From Bacillota bacterium (GTDB lineage Bacteria > Bacillota > Clostridia > DSM-8532), in contig JAEZLR010000016.1 of the NCBI GenBank assembly GCA_023415205.1, positions 1 to 39,639 on the forward strand: a stretch of DNA of 39,639 nt, read 5' to 3'. Positions 23,922 to 31,154 of this stretch are shown in pieces. Numbering within the stretch: position 1 is the first letter of the stretch; each line of letters opens with the position of its first letter. Under the pieces are notes generated by a model, which worked only from the letters and a program-made list of their open reading frames with translations, had not been told where the DNA came from and did no database searches. The position numbers and the translations under genes are program-made.

Positions 23922-24446
23922 ATGGATGAATTTAAAAAGCCCTATGAATATGAGGAAGAGAGAATCGGGGGTTTTCTCCTTTTCTTTGTCATCTTACTTC
24001 TTTCCGTGGATAGTTTCTTTACCTTGTCCCTTGTGGTTCAAGGCTTCTCCATTGCCAATAGAATCCCTGCCGCTGGTATCGTATTTTTGATATTCGGCAT
24101 TGTTTATGGGCTGTTTCTTTTTTATACCGCTGCCACATGCTATAGGGCAAAAACTCATATGATAAAACTTTCTAAAGCCTTCTTATGTATAAGGGCATTT
24201 TTCACCCTGTTTTTGATGACCATGATTTACCTAAATGCCTTAGGTGATAAGGGCATGATAGGGAACGGACGAAGCCAGTACCAAAGCGTGGAGGAGCTTA
24301 CTCTGATCGTGTTTGTTTTACCGGCCATTTATACCATTTTATTCAGCACCGGATGGTTTATCTATTTCATCAAGTCAAAAAAGTGCGCAGATATGGTAAA
24401 AGCTAGCTCTTCTCAGACCTCTTTGCCAAAGGTATGGGTAAAATAA
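23922..24446 (+). CDS. Four-TM membrane protein, likely SOS-regulated, DUF2569-like
   Basis: 174 residues: an acidic N-terminus (MDEFKKPYEYEEE), then four hydrophobic segments (about 17-41, 50-77, 90-112, 130-155) and a polar tail. RIGGFLLFFVI at the first segment resembles DUF2569-type proteins; I cannot assign a function. ATG 23922 follows GGAGG by 7 bp; an upstream ATG at 23898 lacks a site. The LexA box in its promoter suggests induction by DNA damage, perhaps as a membrane or division effector. A hairpin (24447-24476) follows. Confidence 0.75.
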   Translation: MDEFKKPYEYEEERIGGFLLFFVILLLSVDSFFTLSLVVQGFSIANRIPAAGIVFLIFGIVYGLFLFYTAATCYRAKTHMIKLSKAFLCIRAFFTLFLMTMIYLNALGDKGMIGNGRSQYQSVEELTLIVFVLPAIYTILFSTGWFIYFIKSKKCADMVKASSSQTSLPKVWVK

Positions 24447-24476
24447 AACGGCTATGGTCTCATACCACAACCGTTT
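24447..24476. terminator. Hairpin between convergent genes
   Basis: AACGG...CCGTT outer pairs with TGGT...ACCA inner pairs, A/T-rich on both flanks; an imperfect stem shared by the DUF2569-like gene (+) and the LCP gene (-). Confidence 0.6.
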
Positions 24477-24497
24477 ACCTGTTATCTCAGGAGAGCT

Positions 24498-25553
24498 TTA
24501 TTTTGCTTTTGAAAACTTCAAATAGTAAACACCATCAATTTTTACATCCTCACATTCAAGCTCCTCACTGACCTGGGAGAATTTGTTCTTGTAAAAACGT
24601 TCCGCTATTTTGCCGTAATCTCCGGCTTCCTCGGCATTGATGCTGGTAGTGATGTAGCTGTCCATATCATTGAATATGGTGATCATCTTTCCGATGTTTT
24701 TTAAGGTTAGGTGCTGATCCAAAAAGGCTTTGATGAAAGCTACCTGGTTCTTTTTACGCTCTATATCACCGATACTCTTGGATTTGCCTGATTCGTCAAC
24801 CCCTTGGCGATAGCGGACAAAACCTTCGGCCTGAGCACCGTTAAGGGTCTGAAGCCCTTTCTTAATGTTAATTTTTAGATCCTGGGTAGGATCGCTGTAT
24901 TTCATCAAATAGGGGACATCTATTTTGACCCCTCCAAAATAATCCACCACTCGTTTGAAGCTTGAAGGCTTGATATAAACAAAATCATCGATATAGATAC
25001 CGAAAATCTCTTCAATCAGATCTGCTGTAAAATCATATTCAGGAGAGCCAAAACGCCCAGTGTCCTTTTTATACTCAAGCTTTTTCCCTAGGGTATGGGC
25101 GGCATTAATTTTTAAAATGCCCTTGGACTTACTGTAGGAGGACCACACCTTTTTCAGTTCATTTTTGACCTCGGTGCTGTAGTCAATGTAAATATCTCTG
25201 GGGAGATTGATAAGCTTCAATACATTGTTTTTTTCATCAAGGCTTGCGATCATGAGTGTGTCATAATTGGCACCGCTGACATCGGGTCCGATGAGTAACA
25301 CATTAATACTGTTTTCTTCAACCAGTGCTTTTGGATATTTGAGATTATTGGTAAGGGGATAGGGTTTATCGGTGTTCTCTCTCCGATCGCGAATGGTGCT
25401 TCCGCCATCTTTTGAGCTTAATACCCTGCCGACAAACTGAAAGGCGGGAATATTCTTCAGCACATGCCCATAAAGGCCAAGGAATGTTACTAAAAGAAGT
25501 ATAATCAGCTCTATGATGGCAAAGGTTTTCCATCTATTTCTATTCTTTTTCAT
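24498..25553 (-). CDS. LytR-CpsA-Psr (LCP) family cell-wall glycopolymer transferase
   Basis: LCP proteins attach teichoic acids or capsular polymers from lipid carriers to peptidoglycan outside the cell. A basic N-terminus and one membrane anchor (about 10-30) precede the LCP domain: INVLLIGPD, YDTLMIASLD, LINLPRDIY with the key Arg, INAAHTLG, and GFVRYRQG near the end of the domain. 351 residues. ATG 25553 has AAGGTG about 7 bp upstream; a longer frame to 25619 lacks one. Transcribed alone from the promoter at 25608-25636. Confidence 0.93.
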   Translation of the reverse strand: MKKNRNRWKTFAIIELIILLLVTFLGLYGHVLKNIPAFQFVGRVLSSKDGGSTIRDRRENTDKPYPLTNNLKYPKALVEENSINVLLIGPDVSGANYDTLMIASLDEKNNVLKLINLPRDIYIDYSTEVKNELKKVWSSYSKSKGILKINAAHTLGKKLEYKKDTGRFGSPEYDFTADLIEEIFGIYIDDFVYIKPSSFKRVVDYFGGVKIDVPYLMKYSDPTQDLKINIKKGLQTLNGAQAEGFVRYRQGVDESGKSKSIGDIERKKNQVAFIKAFLDQHLTLKNIGKMITIFNDMDSYITTSINAEEAGDYGKIAERFYKNKFSQVSEELECEDVKIDGVYYLKFSKAK

Positions 25554-25607
25554 TGTTATCACCTTTTTATTGTAGCCACAGCTACATCGAATTAGAATAC
25601 CTTTCAC

Positions 25608-25636
25608 ATTCTTGCACATGATTTAGGCACTGTCAA
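25608..25636 (-). promoter_or_regulatory. LCP gene promoter
   Basis: Minus strand TTGACA (25631-25636), 17-bp spacer, AAGAAT (25608-25613) with a TG one base before it (extended -10). Confidence 0.72.
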
Positions 25637-25638
25637 TC

Positions 25639-25667
25639 TTGTTTATAAAACATTCCTGTGCTATGAT
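25639..25667 (+). promoter_or_regulatory. ABC exporter operon promoter
   Basis: TTGTTT (25639-25644), 17-bp spacer, TATGAT (25662-25667). Nearly back-to-back with the LCP promoter. Confidence 0.7.
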
Positions 25668-25732
25668 AAGTAAGCAGGTTAGTAAACCGTTTTCCCTATA
25701 GTCTTATAATTATTTAAGGGAGCTGATCAAGA

Positions 25733-26743
25733 ATGATTGAAGTTCAGGATATTATTAAGGATTTTACCTCTGTCAAGCGGCAGCCCGGACTTATGGGATC
25801 CATTAAGACCCTTTTTAGTAGAGATTATACTCACAAGCGTGCCGTAGACCACATGAGCTTTACCGTTGACCAGGGTGAAGTAGTAGGGTATATAGGCCCT
25901 AATGGCGCAGGTAAATCTACCACCATAAAAATGATGACCGGTATTCTGGTACCTTCTTCGGGCAGCATACTGGTGGATGGTATCATTCCTTATGAACAGA
26001 GGCAAAGGAATGCCATGAAGATAGGGGTGGTATTCGGACAGCGGACACAGCTTTGGTGGGATTTGCCTGTCCGTGAGACCTTTAGCATATTGAAGGAAAT
26101 CTACCATGTGAGCTCAGCCGATTTTGACAGGCGTATGTCCTTTTTCAATGAGGTTCTTGAATTGGAGCCCTTTTTGGCCACCCCTGTCAGATCTCTGTCT
26201 CTAGGTCAACGCATGAGGGCAGATCTTGCCGCGTCTATGATTCATAATCCCAAGGTGCTCTATCTTGATGAACCGACCATTGGTCTGGATGTTGTGGTCA
26301 GAGAGAATGTGCGCAAGGCCATCAAACAGCTTAATGCCGAATTTAACACGACGGTTATTTTGACGACTCACGATTTAACCGATATTGAAGAACTCTGTAA
26401 ACGCATTATTATCATTGACAATGGCAAGAAGGTTTATGACGGCACTTTGGTGGATATTAAGACCCGGTTTGGCTCGATGAGAAGGCTTGAACTACAGGTT
26501 AAGAACCCCTTTGCCTTTTCTCCCGACTCCCTGCGGGAAAAGTATGGACTGTCTGCGGAGGAACTCACCGCTGCGATTGTTGAGGGGCAGCTACATATTG
26601 AGCTTGATCGAAACAAGATTGGTATACAGGAAGTCATCAATGAGGTGCTTTCTAAAACGGAGCTCATTGATATGAGCCTCTTTGAGACCAAAATTGAGGA
26701 CATTATCAAAAAGATTTATCGAAATGAGGTGACCATGGGGTGA
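25733..26743 (+). CDS. ABC transporter ATPase (ABC-2 type exporter)
   Basis: 336 residues. Walker A is GPNGAGKSTT (about 62-71), the signature SLSLGQRMRADLA, Walker B VLYLDEPTIGLD, and the switch His is in TTHD. A C-terminal extension after about 240 is typical of drug/polysaccharide ABC-2 ATPases. It drives the two permeases encoded next; its stop overlaps the start of the first permease (26740-26743), indicating translational coupling. Substrate unknown. GGGAG precedes ATG 25733. Confidence 0.93.
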   Translation: MIEVQDIIKDFTSVKRQPGLMGSIKTLFSRDYTHKRAVDHMSFTVDQGEVVGYIGPNGAGKSTTIKMMTGILVPSSGSILVDGIIPYEQRQRNAMKIGVVFGQRTQLWWDLPVRETFSILKEIYHVSSADFDRRMSFFNEVLELEPFLATPVRSLSLGQRMRADLAASMIHNPKVLYLDEPTIGLDVVVRENVRKAIKQLNAEFNTTVILTTHDLTDIEELCKRIIIIDNGKKVYDGTLVDIKTRFGSMRRLELQVKNPFAFSPDSLREKYGLSAEELTAAIVEGQLHIELDRNKIGIQEVINEVLSKTELIDMSLFETKIEDIIKKIYRNEVTMG

Positions 26744-27558
26744 GAGAGGCTTCAATAAAATCATACTTTCCCTTTGCCAGAGGAACCTTCCAGAGCCTTC
26801 TGAGCTATCGTCTGAATTTCTTCCTGTACGTCTTTGGAGAGTTGGTTACAGTTTTTGTAACCTATTATCTGTGGCTGGCAGTCTATAATAATTCGGGCGC
26901 CCAAACCCTTAATGGCTTTTCTTTGCCAGATATGTTCACATATATATTCATGTGCCAGGTAGCGCTGAATTTTGTCAATAACGATGCTTCCTATGAGGTT
27001 GCCAGCGAGGTCCGTGAAGGCTCCATCGCCATGAACCTGATCCGTCCCATTCGCTATAGAGTGGTTATTTTGTTCAGAATACTGGGAGAAATTGTATACA
27101 ATGTGAGCTTTGTAGGGCTACCCATCATGCTGATTGTCTGCGGAGTAAGCTATTTTTCCTATGGCATTGCCCCCCGGATACTGAGTATCGTCGGCTTCTT
27201 TGTAAGCGCTATTTTAGGCTTCCTTGTCAATTTCTATTTTAACTTTATTTTTGGGCTCAGTGCTTTTTATATCAGCAATGTATGGGGAATGAACATGCTC
27301 AAGGGGGCCATTGTCAATTTCCTTTCGGGAGCCCTGATTCCCATTCATTTTTTCCCTGGCTGGGCCCAGGACATTCTTGCCTTTATGCCCTTTAACTCAT
27401 TGATTTATACGCCCGTCATGATCTTTCTTGGAAAGTATCAGGGTCAGGAGGTCATCACAGCTCTTCTGGTTCAGGTCTTTTGGGTTGCTGTGTTCGGGCT
27501 CTCAGGTATGCTCTTGTGGCGTAAGGCCATCAAGAAGCTGACCATTCAAGGAGGATGA
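26740..27558 (+). CDS. ABC-2 family permease, first of pair
   Basis: 272 residues, about six membrane segments. It belongs to the ABC-2 permease family that occurs as a pair with one ATPase. EVREGSIAMNLIRPIRYRV (about 88-106) is the cytoplasmic coupling region characteristic of this subgroup; its partner has a similar RGDFDKYLLKPMNP stretch. The start is GTG 26740, overlapping the ATPase stop. The two permeases probably form a heterodimer. Confidence 0.9.
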   Translation: MREASIKSYFPFARGTFQSLLSYRLNFFLYVFGELVTVFVTYYLWLAVYNNSGAQTLNGFSLPDMFTYIFMCQVALNFVNNDASYEVASEVREGSIAMNLIRPIRYRVVILFRILGEIVYNVSFVGLPIMLIVCGVSYFSYGIAPRILSIVGFFVSAILGFLVNFYFNFIFGLSAFYISNVWGMNMLKGAIVNFLSGALIPIHFFPGWAQDILAFMPFNSLIYTPVMIFLGKYQGQEVITALLVQVFWVAVFGLSGMLLWRKAIKKLTIQGG

Positions 27559-27561
27559 AGC

Positions 27562-28353
27562 ATGAAACGCTATTTAAAGCTTTATTTGAAGCTTACTGCC
27601 CAATACATGAAGTCCCTTTTGGAGTATAGAACCGACTTTATCATCGGTCTCATTGCCTTCTTTTTTATCCAGGGATTCGGTATTGCTTTCTTGTTTATTG
27701 TCTTTCAGAATATTCCCAACCTCAATGGCTGGACTTTTTACGAGGTGCTGTTTATTTATGGCTTTGCCAATCTTCCCAGAGGATTGGATCACCTGGTGAC
27801 CGATAATCTATGGATTCTGGCAGGAAGAATTATCGTTCGAGGTGATTTTGATAAATATCTATTAAAACCCATGAATCCCTTATTCTACCTATGCGCGGAC
27901 CGGTTCCAGCCCGATGCTTTCGGTGAGCTCATTGTGGGCATCCTTTTGGTTATAACGGCGCTGACCCAGCTTACCGTTCACATAGGAATTCTGGAGATTT
28001 TAGGCTTCATTATTACGGTTTTAGCAGGTGCGGTGATCTATACCTCCGTCAAGCTCATTTTTGCCTCCCTGGCCTTTTGGATGAAGCGGAGCCAGTCCAT
28101 CTTGTTTATCAGCTATCAAATGTCTAATTTCACCAAGTACCCTATGACCATCTATAGTAAGTTTATTAATATCTTTTTAACCTTTATCATTCCTTTTGCC
28201 TTCACCGCTTTTATTCCCGCCAGTTGGCTCCTTGGAAAGGAAAGCTTTACCTACGGTGTTCTGGCAACCATCGGTATGGCCCTGGTGTTTTCTGTCGGAG
28301 CCTATGCCTTATGGAACACGGGCTTGAAAAAATACGAGAGCGCAGGAAATTAA
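27562..28353 (+). CDS. ABC-2 family permease, second of pair
   Basis: 263 residues, about six membrane segments, with the matching coupling stretch RGDFDKYLLKPMNPLFYL (about 94-111). It starts 3 bp after the previous stop with AAGGAGGATGAAGC before ATG. Last gene of the exporter operon. No terminator with a U-run is evident between it and mscL. Confidence 0.9.
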   Translation: MKRYLKLYLKLTAQYMKSLLEYRTDFIIGLIAFFFIQGFGIAFLFIVFQNIPNLNGWTFYEVLFIYGFANLPRGLDHLVTDNLWILAGRIIVRGDFDKYLLKPMNPLFYLCADRFQPDAFGELIVGILLVITALTQLTVHIGILEILGFIITVLAGAVIYTSVKLIFASLAFWMKRSQSILFISYQMSNFTKYPMTIYSKFINIFLTFIIPFAFTAFIPASWLLGKESFTYGVLATIGMALVFSVGAYALWNTGLKKYESAGN

Positions 28354-28386
28354 TCTCTTTCAGGAGCCTGTTTGACATTAAAACCG

Positions 28387-28415
28387 CTGACGAAGAAGAC
28401 ACTTTCGTATATAAT
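28387..28415 (+). promoter_or_regulatory. mscL promoter
   Basis: CTGACG (28387-28392), 17-bp spacer, perfect TATAAT (28410-28415), giving a leader of about 100 nt. Confidence 0.65.
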
Positions 28416-28446
28416 GAAGGTGTTCGCTTTTTGAAGGGCAATATAA

Positions 28447-28500
28447 ATGAACATGGAGGGGGGAGGCCGGATAAATCAGCATCAACCGGCCGATAATTAA
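28447..28500 (+). other. mscL leader: hairpin and possible 17-codon peptide
   Basis: Within the leader GGCCGG (28465-28470) can pair with CCGGCC (28486-28491). An ATG at 28447, with AAGGG about 9 bp upstream, opens a 17-codon frame (MNMEGGG...) that ends at 28500 just before the mscL ribosome-binding site. It may be a leader peptide, or the hairpin may end exporter transcription; neither is proven. Confidence 0.3.
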
Positions 28501-28522
28501 AGTGGAAAAGGAGAGAACTGCC

Positions 28523-28939
28523 ATGAAAAAGTTTCTGGATGACTTTAAAAAATTTGCCCTGAAGGGCAATGTGGTTGATCTTGCTGTGGGTGTTGTTATT
28601 GGCGGCGCCTTCGGAAAGATTGTCACCTCGTTGGTCAATGATATCATTATGCCCTTGCTCAGCTTGATCACCGGAAATATCGACCTGTCAGAAGTGGGTG
28701 CAGAGCTCACTAGGAATGCCGAGGGAGAACAGGTGATTCTCAAATACGGTGCCTTTATTCAGAATATAATCGATTTTCTAATTATTGCTTTGAGTATTTT
28801 TGTTGTTATCAAGATCATGAGTAAGTTTAAGAAGAAGGAAGAGGAAAAGCCCGTAGAGGTGGTTGAGGTAAAGCCTTCGGAAGAAGTCCTGCTTTTATCT
28901 GAAATCAGAGATCTTCTTAAGGATAGAAAAGATAGCTAA
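28523..28939 (+). CDS. mscL: Large-conductance mechanosensitive channel
   Basis: Emergency release valve for osmotic down-shock. The N-terminal amphipathic helix and TM1 (FKKFALKGNVVDLAVGVVIGGAFGKIV) are highly characteristic. TM2 is at about 75-100 (IIDFLIIALSIFVVIKIM), then a charged helix bundle. 138 residues, normal for MscL. ATG 28523 has AAGGAG 9 bp upstream; a GTG at 28502 lies before it. Its stop overlaps the stop of the convergent TVP38-type gene. Confidence 0.97.
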   Translation: MKKFLDDFKKFALKGNVVDLAVGVVIGGAFGKIVTSLVNDIIMPLLSLITGNIDLSEVGAELTRNAEGEQVILKYGAFIQNIIDFLIIALSIFVVIKIMSKFKKKEEEKPVEVVEVKPSEEVLLLSEIRDLLKDRKDS

Positions 28940-29643
28940 AGGATCGTTTGGTCATGACTGGTCTTTAGTCTGCGCATAATGGCGTTACGAGCAAAAAAGC
29001 CTGTCAGAAAAAGGGCGCAGGAGAGGGCAAAAACCGAAAGGGCGATAAGGTAATTCTCGTCCTGCAGATTGGCGCCTATAATGGAAGAGCCGATCAGGCC
29101 AGGCATTCTCGCCACGGTATAAATAGAAAAGAACCGTAAGGGCCGGATGGGGGAAAGACCGGCCATATAGACCAGAATATCCTTGGGCAGCCCTGGAATT
29201 AAAAAGAGCAGAAAAATGATAATTTCGGATTTACGTGTATTCATAAGGAATTTAAACTTTTCCACATTCTTTTCTGACAGGAGCTTGCTCACTACCTTAA
29301 GCCCCAGTAAACGCGCGATGAAGAAGGCTATGGTGGCTCCTACCAGAATACCCAAAGTGGAATAAAGGGTTCCTTGAAAGACACCGAATATATAGCCACC
29401 GGCGATTTGAACAAACTCGCCGGGGATTGCGGCTATAACCACCTGTAATATTTGGAAGACGATAAAGGCAAGGATGCTTAAGCTGCCATATTCAGACAGA
29501 AAATCGCTGAAGTTTTGAGGGTCTTTAATGATCATTGTAATGGCTGGAGCAAAAGTAATGGTGAGCACTGCCATGACGATGACGAAGGTCAGAATGCCTA
29601 ACAAATACTTGGCCTTGGTTCTGTCAATTTTGTGTTTTGTCAT
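28936..29643 (-). CDS. TVP38/TMEM64 (DedA-like) membrane protein
   Basis: 235 residues, about five to six hydrophobic segments. VVIAAIPGEFVQIAGGYIFG (about 67-86) and FLIPGLPKDILVYMAGLSPI (about 147-166) are the paired re-entrant motifs of the SNARE-associated/TVP38 family, whose members are linked to lipid carrier flipping or membrane homeostasis. The exact role is open. AGGAGG precedes ATG 29643. The last 4 bases of the two convergent genes are shared (28936-28939). Confidence 0.9.
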   Translation of the reverse strand: MTKHKIDRTKAKYLLGILTFVIVMAVLTITFAPAITMIIKDPQNFSDFLSEYGSLSILAFIVFQILQVVIAAIPGEFVQIAGGYIFGVFQGTLYSTLGILVGATIAFFIARLLGLKVVSKLLSEKNVEKFKFLMNTRKSEIIIFLLFLIPGLPKDILVYMAGLSPIRPLRFFSIYTVARMPGLIGSSIIGANLQDENYLIALSVFALSCALFLTGFFARNAIMRRLKTSHDQTIL

Positions 29644-29724
29644 AGCAGTATCCTCCTTTGAGGGTTAAAAATGTTCTATTTTTATTGTTACTACGCATAC
29701 TTTACCCTCTGTTTTTATTGATAA

Positions 29725-29753
29725 ACTGTATCATTATGGCATCAGCCTGTCAA
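29725..29753 (-). promoter_or_regulatory. Promoter of the TVP38-type gene
   Basis: Minus strand TTGACA (29748-29753), 17-bp spacer, TACAGT (29725-29730). Confidence 0.65.
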
Positions 29754-29854
29754 CAAAAGCTCAAATACGTATGACGAGAGGATGTCTCTTTTCTTTCCCC
29801 ATTTTGGAAAAATTTTTGGGAATGGGTAGGCAATAATAGCAGCAAAGGGTTTTG

Positions 29855-29863
29855 TGATATAAT
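29855..29863 (+). promoter_or_regulatory. Extended -10 promoter of the leader RNA and methyltransferase
   Basis: TGA-TATAAT (hexamer 29858-29863). The expected start, about 7 bases on, is G29870, the first base of the folded element that follows. Confidence 0.7.
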
Positions 29864-29869
29864 GATTTT

Positions 29870-29952
29870 GGTCGTAAAAAGTATTTCATTGGGCGGATTT
29901 TAGCCTCTATCCGGGGCGTATGAAATCAGCAGAAGCATCATTTGTTACGGCC
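29870..29952 (+). ncRNA. Candidate structured leader RNA upstream of a methyltransferase
   Basis: A nested fold can be drawn by eye. The closing stem is GGTCGTAA (29870-29877) with TTACGGCC (29945-29952), 8 bp including one G-U. Then ATTTCAT (29883-29889) pairs with ATGAAAT (29920-29926), and CGGAT (29894-29898) with ATCCG (29909-29913). The element starts at the predicted transcription start and ends 31 nt before the methyltransferase ATG. I could not match it to a riboswitch class that I know. It may be a riboswitch, a protein-binding leader or a small RNA. Confidence 0.45.
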
Positions 29953-29983
29953 CATTTTATACTAAAGCCAAAGGGTGATCACA

Positions 29984-30751
29984 ATGCCTTACCTTGATCT
30001 TGTCTGTTCCAGCAGAGTGGAGAATGCAATCCGGTATCGCCCCAGTTATCCTTACCAACTCATCGAGTACCTTTATACTGACGCAGGATTCTCCAGAGAG
30101 TCTGTTATTGCAGATATTGGCTCTGGGACGGGAGCCTTTACCCGTCTGCTTCTGGAACGGGGAAGCCGAGTGGTGGCTATTGAACCGGATGATCTTCTAC
30201 GGATTGCTGCGGAGCGCCTTTTATCTGATGAGTTTCAACGCTTTGTCTCTATTAAGGGGACACCCATCCATACCACCCTATGCAATGCTTCCATTCAACA
30301 TATTGTTTGTGCCCATTCCCTCTATTGGAGCGATCTGGGGAAATGCCGGGACGAATTTTACAGGATACTGAAACCCCAGGGTACTGCCACAATCATATGG
30401 AATCGCCTGATGGTGAATTGGGATGCTTTCAACTATGAATATGAGCAACTCCTAAAACGCTGCCTTCCGGGAAGAAATGCCTTTCAGGGGCGGGAACTAA
30501 AGGAATTCTCAAGCTTTTTCGGAACCCATGAGTATGCATTTATCTCTTTGCCCCATCAGCAAGTTCTGGATTTTGAAGGGGTAAAGGGAGCACTTATGGC
30601 CCATGAAGGCTTTCATGCCTTGGGGGAGGAAAGCCGCACAACCCTATTGAGCGAGCTTTATGGGCTCTTTGAACGCTACAATCAATCGGGAAAGGTTATT
30701 TTGAGGTATGAAACCGAGGCCTATACCATGCAACTTGGCCGAGCCTCTTAA
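29984..30751 (+). CDS. Class I SAM-dependent methyltransferase
   Basis: 255 residues. The SAM-binding motif I is VIADIGSGTGAFTRLLLERG (about 39-58), followed by the acidic VVAIEPDD loop; IVCAHSLYWSD (about 106-116) is motif IV. The substrate is not recognisable. ATG 29984 follows AAGGGTG by about 7 bp; a GTG at 29975 lies inside that site. The gene sits alone behind the structured leader at 29870, which may control it. Confidence 0.88.
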   Translation: MPYLDLVCSSRVENAIRYRPSYPYQLIEYLYTDAGFSRESVIADIGSGTGAFTRLLLERGSRVVAIEPDDLLRIAAERLLSDEFQRFVSIKGTPIHTTLCNASIQHIVCAHSLYWSDLGKCRDEFYRILKPQGTATIIWNRLMVNWDAFNYEYEQLLKRCLPGRNAFQGRELKEFSSFFGTHEYAFISLPHQQVLDFEGVKGALMAHEGFHALGEESRTTLLSELYGLFERYNQSGKVILRYETEAYTMQLGRAS

Positions 30752-31154
30752 GGCAGGGGTTCTAGAGGGCTCCTTAAATCATAGAATTAGAGCTTCAATT
30801 CTGTCTTCAGCCGGTTTAGTACAGGCTTCTTTTTAAGCCCTATTAGCGAATACCAACCTACAGGTGTGGATGAATAGGGTTGCTCAGCCCCGATTATTTG
30901 TAAAAATTCACTGTATAAAAGTAATTCTTCCTTTGGTTATACTCTTTATAGACGTTGACTTTTAAAAAAGTGAGTGCTAATTTTAATATATCAGGGGAAG
31001 CCCTAATGGTTTGTTTACGACGCTTTAATATGGTTCCAGCCCAGAGCGGGATGGATAGGATAAGATTTGAAAGGGTAAGTGTGATTTAAATCACATTAAC
31101 CATGGACTGACAATGATAAACTTTATACGAATGATGCAAGAAGGGAATGATACC
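30752..31154 (+). other. Long leader/intergenic region before the cysteine desulfurase gene
   Basis: No gene is seen. CCCTATT (30838-30844) can pair with AATAGGG (30873-30879), with an inner hairpin CCA-ACCT/AGGT-TGG, so a structured RNA or terminator remnant is possible. A promoter, TTGACT (30955-30960), 17 bp, TAATTT (30978-30983), reads toward the desulfurase with a leader of about 165 nt. A perfect palindrome lies at 31080-31095. Confidence 0.5.
31080..31095. promoter_or_regulatory. Perfect CRP/FNR-type palindrome
   Basis: TGTGATTTAAATCACA is a perfect 16-bp palindrome of the form TGTGA-N6-TCACA, the core recognised by Crp/Fnr-family regulators. It lies 60 bp before the desulfurase start and downstream of the promoter at 30955. 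A possible second promoter (CTGACA 31106-31111, 17 bp, AATGAT) follows it. Regulator unknown. Confidence 0.55.

Noticed and set aside
30972..30980. GAGTGCTAA, the right half of a CIRCE (HrcA) operator
   Set aside because: The left half TTAGCACTC is not present at the required 9-bp spacing, and the gene downstream is not a chaperone.
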